The notes: generated by a model from the letters alone, not told the origin. Positions 45,315 to 54,003 are shown, numbered from the stretch's first letter. The stretch: DNA of 64,000 nt from Rhizobium rhizoryzae (GCF_011046895.1 NZ_CP049248.1:62001-126000); one strand, 5' to 3'. A program made the numbers and translations.

Positions 45315-45364
45315 GAAGAACCCCACAAAGCTGCATGCCCATCTCGGTCTCGATACGATGGGAG

Positions 45365-45394
45365 GATCGGAGCAGATCAAACCCTGCTCCGATC
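45365..45394 (-). terminator. hairpin between SnoaL-like and ABC1 genes
   Basis: An 11-bp perfect inverted repeat (GATCGGAGCAG and its complement) with an 8-base loop lies downstream of the minus-strand gene ending at 45447. It is a likely transcription end. Confidence 0.6.
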
Positions 45395-45446
45395 ATTGTG
45401 GAGACTTATCCCTTCCAAGATCCCGGCAAAGGGCAGGATGCAGGAT

Positions 45447-45968
45447 TTACATCTTTGTCGCCGAATCCCAGTGTTCGTCGGCCTTTCCGTCTACGATGCG
45501 CCAGGTATCGTACCAGGTGGTCGTATAGGTCTTGGCGGGATCTTTCGGATCCTTCTCCGTGCGGACAAACCCAACCGTCACCAGATCGCTCTCTGCCGTC
45601 ACGAAGACGACGGGAGCGGCAATTTTGGCCGGCAGGGGTGTCTTTTGCTTCTTCAACACCTGCGTAAAGAACGCGATGACAGGCGCTCTGCCGGAAGCGA
45701 CATTCGGATTGTGCTGCAGATATCGCTCGCTCAGAAGTTCATCAGCCTTGTCCCAATGGTTGGCCTCCAGCAATTCGCGGATAATGCGGTAGACGACCTG
45801 CTTGTTGGCGTGGAGCTTGGGATCCGTGCTGGTAAACAACGCCTCTGCATCCGGCGCGGCAACCACCGCTTCCTGGGCTCGGGCAATACCCGACAAACCT
45901 AAAGGGGCATTCACGGCTAGAGCACAGATGAGAACAGCGAGAGTATGGGGGCGTGCGAGGGCAGACAT
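45447..45968 (-). CDS. secreted SnoaL-like (NTF2-fold) protein
   Basis: A 173-residue protein with a signal peptide (MSALARPHTLAVLICALAVNAPLGLSGIARAQ). The mature part is a SnoaL-like fold: VVYRIIRELLEANHWDKADELLSERYLQHNP (helices with the usual Y-x-Q-H-N-P), then strands VVFVTAESDLVTVGFVRT and YDTWRIVDGKADEHWDS. Predicted periplasmic. Members act as small hydrolases, isomerases or binding proteins, and the substrate cannot be read. ATG 45968 has AAGGA 8 bases upstream. Confidence 0.87.
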   Translation of the reverse strand: MSALARPHTLAVLICALAVNAPLGLSGIARAQEAVVAAPDAEALFTSTDPKLHANKQVVYRIIRELLEANHWDKADELLSERYLQHNPNVASGRAPVIAFFTQVLKKQKTPLPAKIAAPVVFVTAESDLVTVGFVRTEKDPKDPAKTYTTTWYDTWRIVDGKADEHWDSATKM

Positions 45969-46105
45969 GCGTTCATTCCTTATGGTAGATGACACTGGAA
46001 CTGCATGGTAAGGAAGCACGCACAATGGCGTAAGGAGGCAGTATTGCCGCCCATGGTATGGAAAAGGGAACCGCCAACACCCCGTTTAAGCAGTTTGGGA
46101 ACTTG

Positions 46106-46136
46106 GGCGATTGATCCGCGCTTCGGATCAATCGCC
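46106..46136 (-). terminator. terminator hairpin
   Basis: A perfect 13-bp stem (GGCGATTGATCCG and its complement) with a 5-base loop lies 42 bases downstream of the minus-strand gene ending at 46178. Confidence 0.72.
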
Positions 46137-46177
46137 TTTCATGTCAGATTTGGCCTGGAAGCGGCAAAACGCGGATT

Positions 46178-46549
46178 TCAGGCTTCGACCGTTTCGCGAA
46201 CATCATCCAGAAGAAAATGCACAATCACATAGCGGGTTGTGTAGCGCTGACCGCTGGCCGAGACGCTTTCCTCACTGCCGCCATCGGATGGATGCCAGCT
46301 CTTGTAATGCGGGTTTGTGGTGATCAGCGTGATCGCCTTGCCTGAGAAGCGTCCGCCGGGCCGATAGCGGGCTTCGGCAAGCGGCCAGATTTCCTCGAAA
46401 TCCTGCTGGCTGATACGGACTTTCAAAGCCTTGCGCGTGATTGCCTTGCCGGGCGTTCCATCCTCGCGTGTTGCAGGCGTGATATGAAGGTCTACCTCTT
46501 CTGCATTTTCCAGCAGAAAGGCATATTCGTCTGGCCACATCCGTTTCAC
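46178..46549 (-). CDS. conserved unknown small protein
   Basis: A 123-residue soluble protein with alternating strands (DLHITPATRED, KALKVRISQQDFEEIWPLAEARY, KAITLITTNPHYKSWHP, RYTTRYVIVHFLLDD). I do not recognise a family. The start is set at GTG 46549 because a strong GGGAGGAG lies 7 bases upstream. The ATG 30 bases earlier would place that ribosome site inside the gene. It stands alone between terminator hairpin and cspA. Confidence 0.7.
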   Translation of the reverse strand: MKRMWPDEYAFLLENAEEVDLHITPATREDGTPGKAITRKALKVRISQQDFEEIWPLAEARYRPGGRFSGKAITLITTNPHYKSWHPSDGGSEESVSASGQRYTTRYVIVHFLLDDVRETVEA

Positions 46550-46875
46550 GTATTGCTCCTCCCAAAGCTTTCCGTTCACTGAGAGAGTGTAGCGCTTATG
46601 CTGGCAGAGGCAATGCGGATACCGGTGGTATTTATCCTTTGTTGGAAAAGGTCAAATCATTGCCGTCTAAATTTATGGTTGAACCGGAAAACTAAAAGTT
46701 GACGAATGGGATAAAGATCCCTATGTAGTGTTCATCGATATTTTCTTGCTGAGCTTTGGTTACCGCGCGATTTGCACCGCGCTCGCAACGAACCCTCCCT
46801 TTAAAACAATCGTTATCACCATCTGCAGCGTCTTTGCGCTGCGGTCGTTCCGTATTTGCTATGAGAGGGTTCATC

Positions 46876-47085
46876 ATGACCACTGGCACAGTTAAATGGT
46901 TTAATTCCACCAAGGGCTTCGGCTTCATTCAGCCTGACAATGGCGGCGCTGACGCCTTCGTGCACATCTCTGCTGTCGAGCGCGCCGGAATGCGCGAAAT
47001 CGTCGAAGGCCAGAAGATCAGCTACGAGCTTGAGCGCGACAACAAGTCGGGCAAAATGTCGGCCTGCAATCTCCAGGCTGCTTAA
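46876..47085 (+). CDS. cspA: cold shock protein, CspA family
   Basis: A 69-residue single OB-fold RNA chaperone. Both RNA-binding motifs are present: KGFGFI (RNP1) and DAFVHIS (RNP2), after TGTVKWFNSTKG. ATG 46876 has AGAGGG about 8 bases upstream. A leader of up to 200 bases precedes it and contains a GCAGCG/CGCTGC hairpin near 46824-46840, in keeping with temperature-controlled csp leaders. A terminator follows, then a DUF6481 gene, a common pairing in rhizobia. Confidence 0.97.
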   Translation: MTTGTVKWFNSTKGFGFIQPDNGGADAFVHISAVERAGMREIVEGQKISYELERDNKSGKMSACNLQAA

Positions 47086-47148
47086 ATCGGTATCTGCTTT
47101 CCTTTGACCACGGATGTACTGGCACTGTTGAAAGCAAAACCCTTGATG

Positions 47149-47174
47149 AAGGCCGGGCATTGCCTGGCCTTTTT
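47149..47174 (+). terminator. rho-independent terminator after cspA
   Basis: An 8-bp stem GGCCGGGC/GCCTGGCC (one G-T pair) with a 3-base loop and a TTTTT run lies 64 bases after the stop. Confidence 0.85.
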
Positions 47175-47251
47175 CATGTCGCTCGCCCGCTTGAGAGATC
47201 GACGCAAAACACCGTGTGTCTCCCGGCATTCCCAACAACAGGACTAAAAGT

Positions 47252-47632
47252 TTGAAATACAACAAAGCGAATGATGTTTCCGATCGTCGTAGTGCTGCCA
47301 GCAACGCCAAGGCTGCACTTCTGCAAGGCTATCTTGCAGCAAAAGACGCCGCCGAACCAACCCGTACAGCAAAACAGGCCGAACGCCTGGCTCTTGCCGA
47401 GGCACGGGAAACGCGGCGCACAGAGCGTGAGCAGGTCAAGCGCGATGAACTTGCCCGGATTGCGGAAGAAGCGGCCGCACGCGAAGCCGTGATCGTAGCG
47501 GCAGCCAGGGCTGAGGTTGAAGCGCGGGAATTGGTTGAAAAGAACCGTGTCGCTCGCGTTCTCGAGGACGAAGCAGCTCGCAAGCTCGAGCGCGATCGGC
47601 GCTATGCCAATCGCAAGGCGCGGCAAGCCTGA
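47252..47632 (+). CDS. DUF6481 family protein
   Basis: A 126-residue, highly charged and mostly helical protein, rich in Ala, Arg and Glu, likely a long coiled coil (AKQAERLALAEARETRRTERE and following). The start MKYNKANDVSDRRSAASNAKAALL is typical of the family found next to csp genes in Rhizobiales. TTG 47252 is chosen because AGGA lies 8 bases upstream; the frame runs to GTG 47216 without support. Function is unknown. Co-location with cspA hints at RNA or cold-stress physiology. Confidence 0.82.
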   Translation: MKYNKANDVSDRRSAASNAKAALLQGYLAAKDAAEPTRTAKQAERLALAEARETRRTEREQVKRDELARIAEEAAAREAVIVAAARAEVEARELVEKNRVARVLEDEAARKLERDRRYANRKARQA

Positions 47633-47731
47633 ACGGTCCAGGTAGGACCATCAGAGGTTCTAACCGATATGGCGATGGGCGACCGTAGCTGCTAAACGAG
47701 CGCCATTCGTTCATGAAAAGAGGGACCAGCG

Positions 47732-48067
47732 ATGATCCAGCCCACCGCGTCGTTCAAGGATAATCTGCAACTGCTGCCATCGATTGAAGGCCTGGCGCGT
47801 ATAGATCTTGTCGATCAGACTGGCGCTGTTGTCGCAACCATCGAAAATCAGCCAGGCAAGCAGGGTTCGCTGGCGGTCTATCAGTATCTGCAGCAGTCAT
47901 TCGGAACGCTGGATAGCCAAGCCGCTGCCTACGCCCTCGACATTTTTGCCGAACATACTGCCGATGCCAGAAACCGCCCCGGTGCCCATCCCAATATTGA
48001 CCGCCTGCTGGAAATCGTTGCCGGAGCAACTCCTTTGAGCATCAGGCTTGTGTCTCAAGAGCAATAA
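47732..48067 (+). CDS. DUF2322 family protein
   Basis: A 111-residue small soluble protein with the family's order of motifs: FKDNLQLLPSIEGLARIDL, then VVATIENQPGKQGSLAVYQYL, then AEHTADARNRPGAHPNIDRLL. Length fits the family. Function is unknown. GAGGGACCAGCG precedes the ATG. It converges on the NOS gene with a hairpin between. Confidence 0.88.
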   Translation: MIQPTASFKDNLQLLPSIEGLARIDLVDQTGAVVATIENQPGKQGSLAVYQYLQQSFGTLDSQAAAYALDIFAEHTADARNRPGAHPNIDRLLEIVAGATPLSIRLVSQEQ

Positions 48068-48139
48068 ATATCCGGCTAAAATGGTTCGAGACCGGCCTCA
48101 TCTCGCCCTCATCTACGAAAACTCCTTGGCAAGCAGTTG

Positions 48140-48158
48140 ATCCCGCAATGTGCGGGAT
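48140..48158. terminator. hairpin between convergent DUF2322 and NOS genes
   Basis: An 8-bp perfect stem (ATCCCGCA/TGCGGGAT) with a 3-base loop lies between the two convergent stops. It may end transcription from either side. Confidence 0.55.
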
Positions 48159-48172
48159 ATTCTCGACAAGGT

Positions 48173-49381
48173 TCACTTCTGGTAGAAATAGTTTGGCTTC
48201 AGGATTGTTTTGTTGAAGCCTTTCTCGTGCCAGACCCAGGATAGATTTGCAGACAGGGGTGGAACGATCCATGGCCAGTGTCCGTGGACAGTGCGGTTCT
48301 GGATCTCTTCGCGCTGGCAAAACTTTTCGAAACTGGAAGCAAGCGTGTGGTGGTCCATTATGCGCACGCCCTTGCGATTGAAGGAATAGAGGACCGCCCG
48401 GTTCAGCTCCACCATAGCCTGGTCGCGCCACAGCGGATTGTTCCGGCTGGTATCAAGTCCCAGCGCTTCGGCAATCGGCACTAGCTGATTATAGCGTCTT
48501 GGATCGCCAAGATTGAAACTGCCGATTTCTGTGCCCTGGTAGATTCCGTTGGATGGTGCGGCACTATACTGCACGCCCCCCAGATCGAGCGCCATGCCAG
48601 ACACTGCGGGAAGCGCGAACCACTTGAGGCCGAGTTTTTCGATGGCTTCACACTCTTCGTGGCATATTTCGACTTCCAGAACCTTCTCTGGCGGGATTTC
48701 AAAGATCTCCGGCTCTCTGTCACCTATCCTGATCAGCAGCGGCAGGATATCAAAGCGGGTACCACGCCCTCTCCAGCCGAGGGATTGAGCCAATTCGGTT
48801 ATAGCAAGGTTCTTGGGGTCTCCTAAAACGGTTCCATCCGGTTGTTGGTAGCCGGCATACAGCAGAAGCTGGGAGTTCAGGATCCGAATTTGTGGTTCAC
48901 CCGCGCGGAAGATGGTAATTGCGGCGCGCAGGTCGCCGCCGTTTGTGCCCCAGTCGATATGAGACAGGATGGCGTCAAAAATCTCCTGGGGAGTTTTTGC
49001 ATCTCTGGCATCAAACACGGTCAGGGACCGCCAGAACATTCTGCCGACGCAACGAACACTGTTGCGCCAGGCAAGTCGCGCACCGAATGTCAATTCGTCC
49101 AGATTATGAGTCCAGGTTCCCCTTTCGCTGAACTCCTGTTGCATCTGCGCGAGCCTGGCCTCAAGGCCGCCTGCAATGCCATTTTCTTCAAACATTTGAT
49201 GAAGAAAAGCTTCGCCCTCCCGCAAAGGGTCTTTTATCGGCTGAGTAAAGAAGCTGTCGGCCTTTACAGGTGCGCGATCCTTTACGCTTGAATGCCCAAA
49301 TGGGCATTTATTTATCGATCTTCCTTTCTCTTCATCATGCAGAAATATATTCTCGGCCGTATTATGATTTAAATATCTCAT
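48173..49381 (-). CDS. nos: nitric oxide synthase, oxygenase domain
   Basis: A 402-residue bacterial-type NOS without reductase domain; it makes NO and citrulline from arginine using heme and a pterin. The heme site is LAWRNSVRCVGR with Cys111 as ligand and Trp105 stacking on the heme. The arginine-binding Glu is in QGTEIG. The pterin/dimer end has IMDHHTLASSF, PWIVPPLSANLSWVWHE. Differences from canonical NOS are NGIYQGTEIG where NGWY-x-x-TEIG is usual, and Ser-Phe after TEIG where Arg is normal. There is an N-terminal extension of about 45 residues with CPFGH. ATG 49381 has GGGG upstream. It is the last gene of a minus-strand cluster. Confidence 0.93.
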   Translation of the reverse strand: MRYLNHNTAENIFLHDEEKGRSINKCPFGHSSVKDRAPVKADSFFTQPIKDPLREGEAFLHQMFEENGIAGGLEARLAQMQQEFSERGTWTHNLDELTFGARLAWRNSVRCVGRMFWRSLTVFDARDAKTPQEIFDAILSHIDWGTNGGDLRAAITIFRAGEPQIRILNSQLLLYAGYQQPDGTVLGDPKNLAITELAQSLGWRGRGTRFDILPLLIRIGDREPEIFEIPPEKVLEVEICHEECEAIEKLGLKWFALPAVSGMALDLGGVQYSAAPSNGIYQGTEIGSFNLGDPRRYNQLVPIAEALGLDTSRNNPLWRDQAMVELNRAVLYSFNRKGVRIMDHHTLASSFEKFCQREEIQNRTVHGHWPWIVPPLSANLSWVWHEKGFNKTILKPNYFYQK

Positions 49382-49437
49382 ATTAACCCCAGAATTTTAA
49401 AAATATTTATATATATATATATCTATTATTACTGCGA

Positions 49438-50697
49438 TTAGCTGAACCGTATCGACTTTGCCAAAGGAGAAAAGTTGAAGAACTTATGCCCCGCTGGATT
49501 CACGTTGAAATTGATTTTTCTTTTCAGAGCATTCTCCGTTTGAGAAATCAGATCTCTGGAAATTTCCAGATCGATATCTGGGAGTGTTATCAATGATATA
49601 GACGCTTCTGAATCGCCAAGCGACACGTCGAAGTGCACAACCTTTCCAAGCGTCTGTTCTCCACTCCAGAGCAATGCATCAATTCTGTCAGTTTGAACGG
49701 GTGAAAGCCCCGCGATGCTCGCCCTTCCGTGAGAGCGGAAGATGATGTCCTGGCTGTGCGGATCCGGCCAGCACGAGAACAGATCGCCCGTGTCGAACCT
49801 GACCAAGGCCATTATTCCATCCCGTAGCCAGCTGACAGCCAGGCGACCGAAAAGCGTATTTTCCGGAAGTTGCCCGACAATGGTATCTTGCCACTCCGCC
49901 TCTATTGGAATGATCTCGAAGACAAAATCCTGGGTGTAACCGACATAGTCTCCATCTTCACGGCCGTACATGACGGAGGCAGCTTCGCTCGAACCATAGA
50001 TCAGCGGGCGGGCTGCACCAGGAACGCCCATCAATGCGTCAAGGGCGTTCAGTAAAGGACGGGAAAGATGCTCGCCGGTCACCAACAGCTTTTCGAGCGA
50101 TGGCGTGCTCAGCTTCATTCTGCGAAGTTCAAAGAGAAGCTTCAGAATAAGAGTTGGCGTCGACATGATGGCAGTGATGGCATAGTCATTGATCAGTCTG
50201 CCAATGCGCTCCCATCCACAGATTTCCGGAATCGGGAATGCCCGCATGTGCGCCACTCCCAGATCGAAGAGTGCACGTGCCGATCCCTCAATGAATGGAC
50301 TCATCACAGACGGGTTCAACAACAGCACACGATCCTGACCCGCTATAACGTGGCGCCGATAGGCGAGGGATTGATTATATGTGTTCCAGGTGAGATCGGT
50401 TCTGCCACGCGGCGTCAGAAGAGGCCGGGAGCCACTGGTGCCCGAACTTTCTGCAAACAGTAATACGGAGCGGGCACTCTCCTGGTAGGCCTCTGTTCCG
50501 TGCCGACTGTAGAAATTCTTGTCCGTCAGGGGAAATGCATCCAGCATGCTTCTCAATCCCAGTTCCGGATCAGGTGGCTGAACGTCACGGAAAGCGGGTA
50601 TCTCAAGCGCTCGAGATGCAAGGATCCTTGCCGCAGCGTCAGGATCAGCCGTTACAAATTTTTCATGCAGGGTTTGCCGATCCATATTTATCGTCAT
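49438..50697 (-). CDS. adenylate-forming enzyme, phenylacetate-CoA-ligase-like (ANL)
   Basis: A 419-residue ANL-superfamily enzyme. Motifs are the phosphate loop FAESSGTSGSRPL (about residue 83), LVTGEHLS, IYGSSEAASVMYG (adenine and Mg region) and RFDTGDLFSCW (ribose-binding Asp). It ends with a short C-terminal domain, so it is a compact member. It would activate a carboxylic or amino acid as acyl-AMP and perhaps load it on CoA or a carrier. Its ATG overlaps the stop of the SDR gene by 4 bases. An AT-rich 56-base gap separates it from nos. The substrate is unknown. Confidence 0.85.
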   Translation of the reverse strand: MTINMDRQTLHEKFVTADPDAAARILASRALEIPAFRDVQPPDPELGLRSMLDAFPLTDKNFYSRHGTEAYQESARSVLLFAESSGTSGSRPLLTPRGRTDLTWNTYNQSLAYRRHVIAGQDRVLLLNPSVMSPFIEGSARALFDLGVAHMRAFPIPEICGWERIGRLINDYAITAIMSTPTLILKLLFELRRMKLSTPSLEKLLVTGEHLSRPLLNALDALMGVPGAARPLIYGSSEAASVMYGREDGDYVGYTQDFVFEIIPIEAEWQDTIVGQLPENTLFGRLAVSWLRDGIMALVRFDTGDLFSCWPDPHSQDIIFRSHGRASIAGLSPVQTDRIDALLWSGEQTLGKVVHFDVSLGDSEASISLITLPDIDLEISRDLISQTENALKRKINFNVNPAGHKFFNFSPLAKSIRFS

Positions 50698-51443
50698 GCC
50701 GTCTCTCCCCCATCAATAGGAATGTGAGTTCCTGTGAGATACGACGCTTCCGATGATGCCAGAAATGCAACGAGAGCAGCGACTTCGGCTGGATCGGCAT
50801 GCCTGCCCAGCGGTATCTTCTCATCAACTGCACGAAGCATGTCGGGTGTATATTCCGCCTTCTGCATGGGGGTCAGGACATAGCCAGGACATATCGCGTT
50901 GACGCGAACAAATGGGGCGAGTTCTAGCGCCATGGAGCGAGCCAGCATGATAACCCCCGCCTTCGAGACGTTGTAATCTGCATAATATCGATGGGCGTTC
51001 ATTCCGTTGGTGGACCCCATGATGATGATCGATCCGGATCCTGCCGCATGCATCAGCCGCGCGGCGGGCATGACGGTGTGGAAGACGCCATGAAGATTCA
51101 CATCGATGACCTGCTGCCAATCCTTCGGGGACATGTCGAGCAGGCTATGGCGAATGCTGATCCCGGCATTCGCAAACACAACGTCAATTCCACCGTGATC
51201 ACGGGCAATCGTGTCGTAGACCGATACCATCGCGTCATGATCGGTCACGTCGCACACAATCGGGCGAAGTCGACTTTCAGAGAGATCCTGCCAGCTTTCC
51301 GATAGCGCCTGGGCATTGACATCAAGCGCGAATACGAGTGCCCCCTCGTCAAGAAATCTCTGTGCCGTAGCAGCGCCGATGCCACTGCCCGCACCTGTTA
51401 TAAGAATTTTTTTCCCCGAAAGATCCGGATGTCGCGCTGTCAT
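50694..51443 (-). CDS. short-chain dehydrogenase/reductase (SDR)
   Basis: A 249-residue classical SDR. The NAD(P) site is ITGAGSGIGAATA; an Asp after the second strand (FALDVNA) favours NAD(H). NAG is in VVFANAGIS, the catalytic Ser in IIIMGSTNG, and Tyr and Lys in YYADYNVSKAG. The tail LTGTHIPIDGGETA is typical. It is coupled with the adenylating enzyme by a 4-base overlap. It presumably oxidises or reduces an intermediate of the NOS-linked pathway. Confidence 0.93.
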   Translation of the reverse strand: MTARHPDLSGKKILITGAGSGIGAATAQRFLDEGALVFALDVNAQALSESWQDLSESRLRPIVCDVTDHDAMVSVYDTIARDHGGIDVVFANAGISIRHSLLDMSPKDWQQVIDVNLHGVFHTVMPAARLMHAAGSGSIIIMGSTNGMNAHRYYADYNVSKAGVIMLARSMALELAPFVRVNAICPGYVLTPMQKAEYTPDMLRAVDEKIPLGRHADPAEVAALVAFLASSEASYLTGTHIPIDGGETA

Positions 51444-51705
51444 GTAAATACCCTAAAACTCGCGTTATTAAATAATATATTATTCTTCTTTGTTTTTCTA
51501 TTTTACTGAGTAAAATCAGTATTTTATCAGGATTTTGGCTAAGTATTATTCTTTCGACGGATATTGATGGAGTGATATTCGCCAGGAAAACATTAGGAGA
51601 AACTGATGTGGAGAAAGAAGGCCTATCTCCACATCCAGAATGGGTTTCCTCTCAATGCAAAGAATACCTGCGAACCCAGCGCGGGTTTTGCAGAATTCGC
51701 CAGCA

Positions 51706-53088
51706 TCAGGGGAGATGAGGTGTGTAATCCAGGACCATATCGCAAACGCCACAGCGTCTAACGAAATCACGGGCCGTTTCATCGCGATAATAGCGACGTA
51801 TCAGCGCCTGAATTCCCACGACATTGTTGGCCAGAGCAGTTTCAGTGAAGGTCTTGGCCAGAGCGACCATTCCATCATAGATTCGTGCATGCGTCGTGTG
51901 GATGCGAACCCTGCTATGATCAAGGTCGATAAAGCCATGCTGATGCAGGAAACTCATTTGAATAAGCGCGGCGCCGGCATCCGGGAAATCGTCACCTCCC
52001 CGGCATAGATAGCGTAGCATTTCACGGATATAGATATTGGATGCCAATTCCAGGCTGGCGTTTGGCGCGACTTCCGTCCATGGGCCACTTGTGCTGAGAA
52101 GAAAGCCAAAAACATCTGCCATCGCTTCCTGCATGACCATTGAGAGCCAACGGCCCTCACATCGCATGACCTTGTATTCGGTTTGCGGCAACCGTACCTC
52201 GTGTCCGGTGTCATGCCCCCTGAACCACAAAGCCAGTTGCAGATCGATCACGCCTGCCGCAGCATCGCAGATCTCAGGTATGATATCCTTTGAGAAGGGC
52301 GTACTGATGCGGTTATACATCTCACGATAGATGTTGGATAAAACGAGTGTTTTCTTTCGCGGAGCCCGCTTCACTCCCTCATCTTCAGGGAGAAAATAGG
52401 CGAAGTGTTTTGGATAGAGATTTGCCTCGCCACCGCAAAACATCAATTCGGCGAACTTGATCGCGGGTGGCGCACCCAGGACGAGTTCGGGGTGAACGAG
52501 ATCTCTCAGAAAGACTTCACTTTGTGTCTGGCATGCATCGACCTGGGCAATGATGCTATTCAATTCTGCGTCGACGATTGCAAACAAAGCAGAATGATAT
52601 GTCCCTTTGCTTTTGCCGAGCCACGTTCCCAAGGGACCGCACACCGACATCAGGACTTTCTCGTCGAGTCCGGATAGATCTTCATAAAGCTTTCTGTCAG
52701 GGCCATGACGCAGCATATGCGCCCTCCATCTCAGACTTGCGGCAGAATCCGGGCATGACAACTCCGCCGCAGCCCTTTCCAGTGCGTCGGCTGTCTTCGT
52801 TCTTGCGACGAAGCCCAGGCCTTCCGCTGCCCGCAAATCTTCCAGATCTTCTACATTCCGGATGATTTCAGCAAGTTGTGTCGCTTCTTTAAGGGCTGCG
52901 ATAGCTGCCTCAGACAGACCGCTTTCCGTTGGATTGAGCAGCTTGATCGCGGCAACAGAATGCCTACTCCGCTCCGGCCAGAAACGAGCCGTAGTCGCAG
53001 CAGTTTCATCATGGACAGGACCCAGAGATGAGCTGCCAATTGATGATGGACTAACAAATTTTGTTGAATCAATTTCGTGAATAGACAT
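51706..53088 (-). CDS. unknown protein with HDxxH...ExxxD motif
   Basis: A 460-residue soluble, mainly helical protein. The best marked part is WFRGHDTGHEVRLPQTEY followed about 30 residues later by MQEAMADVFGFLL, a spacing like paired metal ligands (His, His, Glu, Asp). It resembles a motif I recall from DUF6421-type actinobacterial proteins, but that link is weak. No signal peptide. It sits upstream of the SDR gene in the NOS cluster, 262 bases away, so it may be a metal-dependent enzyme of that pathway. Reaction unknown. Confidence 0.72.
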   Translation of the reverse strand: MSIHEIDSTKFVSPSSIGSSSLGPVHDETAATTARFWPERSRHSVAAIKLLNPTESGLSEAAIAALKEATQLAEIIRNVEDLEDLRAAEGLGFVARTKTADALERAAAELSCPDSAASLRWRAHMLRHGPDRKLYEDLSGLDEKVLMSVCGPLGTWLGKSKGTYHSALFAIVDAELNSIIAQVDACQTQSEVFLRDLVHPELVLGAPPAIKFAELMFCGGEANLYPKHFAYFLPEDEGVKRAPRKKTLVLSNIYREMYNRISTPFSKDIIPEICDAAAGVIDLQLALWFRGHDTGHEVRLPQTEYKVMRCEGRWLSMVMQEAMADVFGFLLSTSGPWTEVAPNASLELASNIYIREMLRYLCRGGDDFPDAGAALIQMSFLHQHGFIDLDHSRVRIHTTHARIYDGMVALAKTFTETALANNVVGIQALIRRYYRDETARDFVRRCGVCDMVLDYTPHLP

Positions 53089-53173
53089 TGGCGAATTTCC
53101 CTGAAATTAATTGAATAAATATATTTTTTTAAAAATTTCGGATGTAACCCATCCGTGAATTATTGACATATTT

Positions 53174-53845
53174 TCAGGAAATAGTGATTTCTTTTCCAAA
53201 TGTACCGTTGGATAGATCGCGCAGGATTCGGATAGGATTTGGAAACATTAGATTCGTGGTCTTGGAATAGTTGATCCACTCTTCGCCAAGGATCCGTCTG
53301 CCGCGGCTATCCTGATGCATTGTTCCGAGATATGTATAAATGGTGGCGAAAACGGCCAGCCACAGCGTATCCAGTGTCATGACGGGCTGAGACCAGAAAA
53401 GAAGCGCCAAACACGTATGATGTGGGAAACGCACATACTTTTTGGGTCCATTCTTTCGGACGCGATAATAGGCGGCCGGTTTGCTTTTCGTGAGCATGGA
53501 TCTGACCTGGGCCACGCCGATCCACTGGGCGAACGATGTTGTATATTTGAAGCAATAGAAAAAACCGAAAAGTGCTCCGCCCATGCCGCCAAGCGCAATG
53601 TAGTAATACGGAGCACTCAAGCTATATATTACGATATTGGAATTTTTCCAAAATGAGAAAGATACTAGAAGGAGCGCCACCGATGTGAGGCTATAGCATA
53701 CATTCCAAAGTTGCGGCGGTAATAATCTATTGAATAAATCAACAGCAGTTTTTGTCGTCAATAAAGTATGTTGAACTCCATAAACAAACATAATCAATGT
53801 ATTTATAAAAAACCATTGGTATGATTCAACCATATCAATCTCCAA
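53174..53845 (-). CDS. NnrU/MddA-like membrane protein
   Basis: A 223-residue protein with about five membrane segments. The order FVYGVQHTLLTTK, WNVCYSLTSVALLLVSF, VRFPHHTCLALLFWSQPVMT and LGEEWINYSKTTN is that of the NnrU / methanethiol S-methyltransferase / isoprenylcysteine methyltransferase-like fold. The usual RHP before the last helices is FPHH here. NnrU is linked to nitric oxide metabolism in denitrifiers, which is notable beside nos. A membrane methyltransferase is the alternative reading. 85 bases separate it from the next gene. Confidence 0.75.
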   Translation of the reverse strand: MEIDMVESYQWFFINTLIMFVYGVQHTLLTTKTAVDLFNRLLPPQLWNVCYSLTSVALLLVSFSFWKNSNIVIYSLSAPYYYIALGGMGGALFGFFYCFKYTTSFAQWIGVAQVRSMLTKSKPAAYYRVRKNGPKKYVRFPHHTCLALLFWSQPVMTLDTLWLAVFATIYTYLGTMHQDSRGRRILGEEWINYSKTTNLMFPNPIRILRDLSNGTFGKEITIS

Positions 53846-53900
53846 GAATTTTAATATTTATGAAATTTAATAATCATAATTTTTTATAAAGATACGGGAT

Positions 53901-54003
53901 GTCTTAAAGCGCGTCACGAATTCTCAGATCCGTTCCACACGCTTTAACTCTTTGTTTCACCGCATGTCGTTACCGCAAAACCGCTGCACACTTTTGTGTG
54001 CCA
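53901..54003 (-). repeat. rhizobial intergenic repeat, copy 2
   Basis: This is the reverse complement of the element at 32622-32732. Its minus strand reads CACAAAAGTGTGCAGCGG, TTTTGCGGTAACGACATGCGG, AAAGAGTTAAAGCG and ends GACGCGCTTTAAGAC. The hairpin arms are kept. It fills most of the gap between the permease and the NnrU-like gene, so it may affect read-through or RNA stability within the cluster. Confidence 0.8.
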
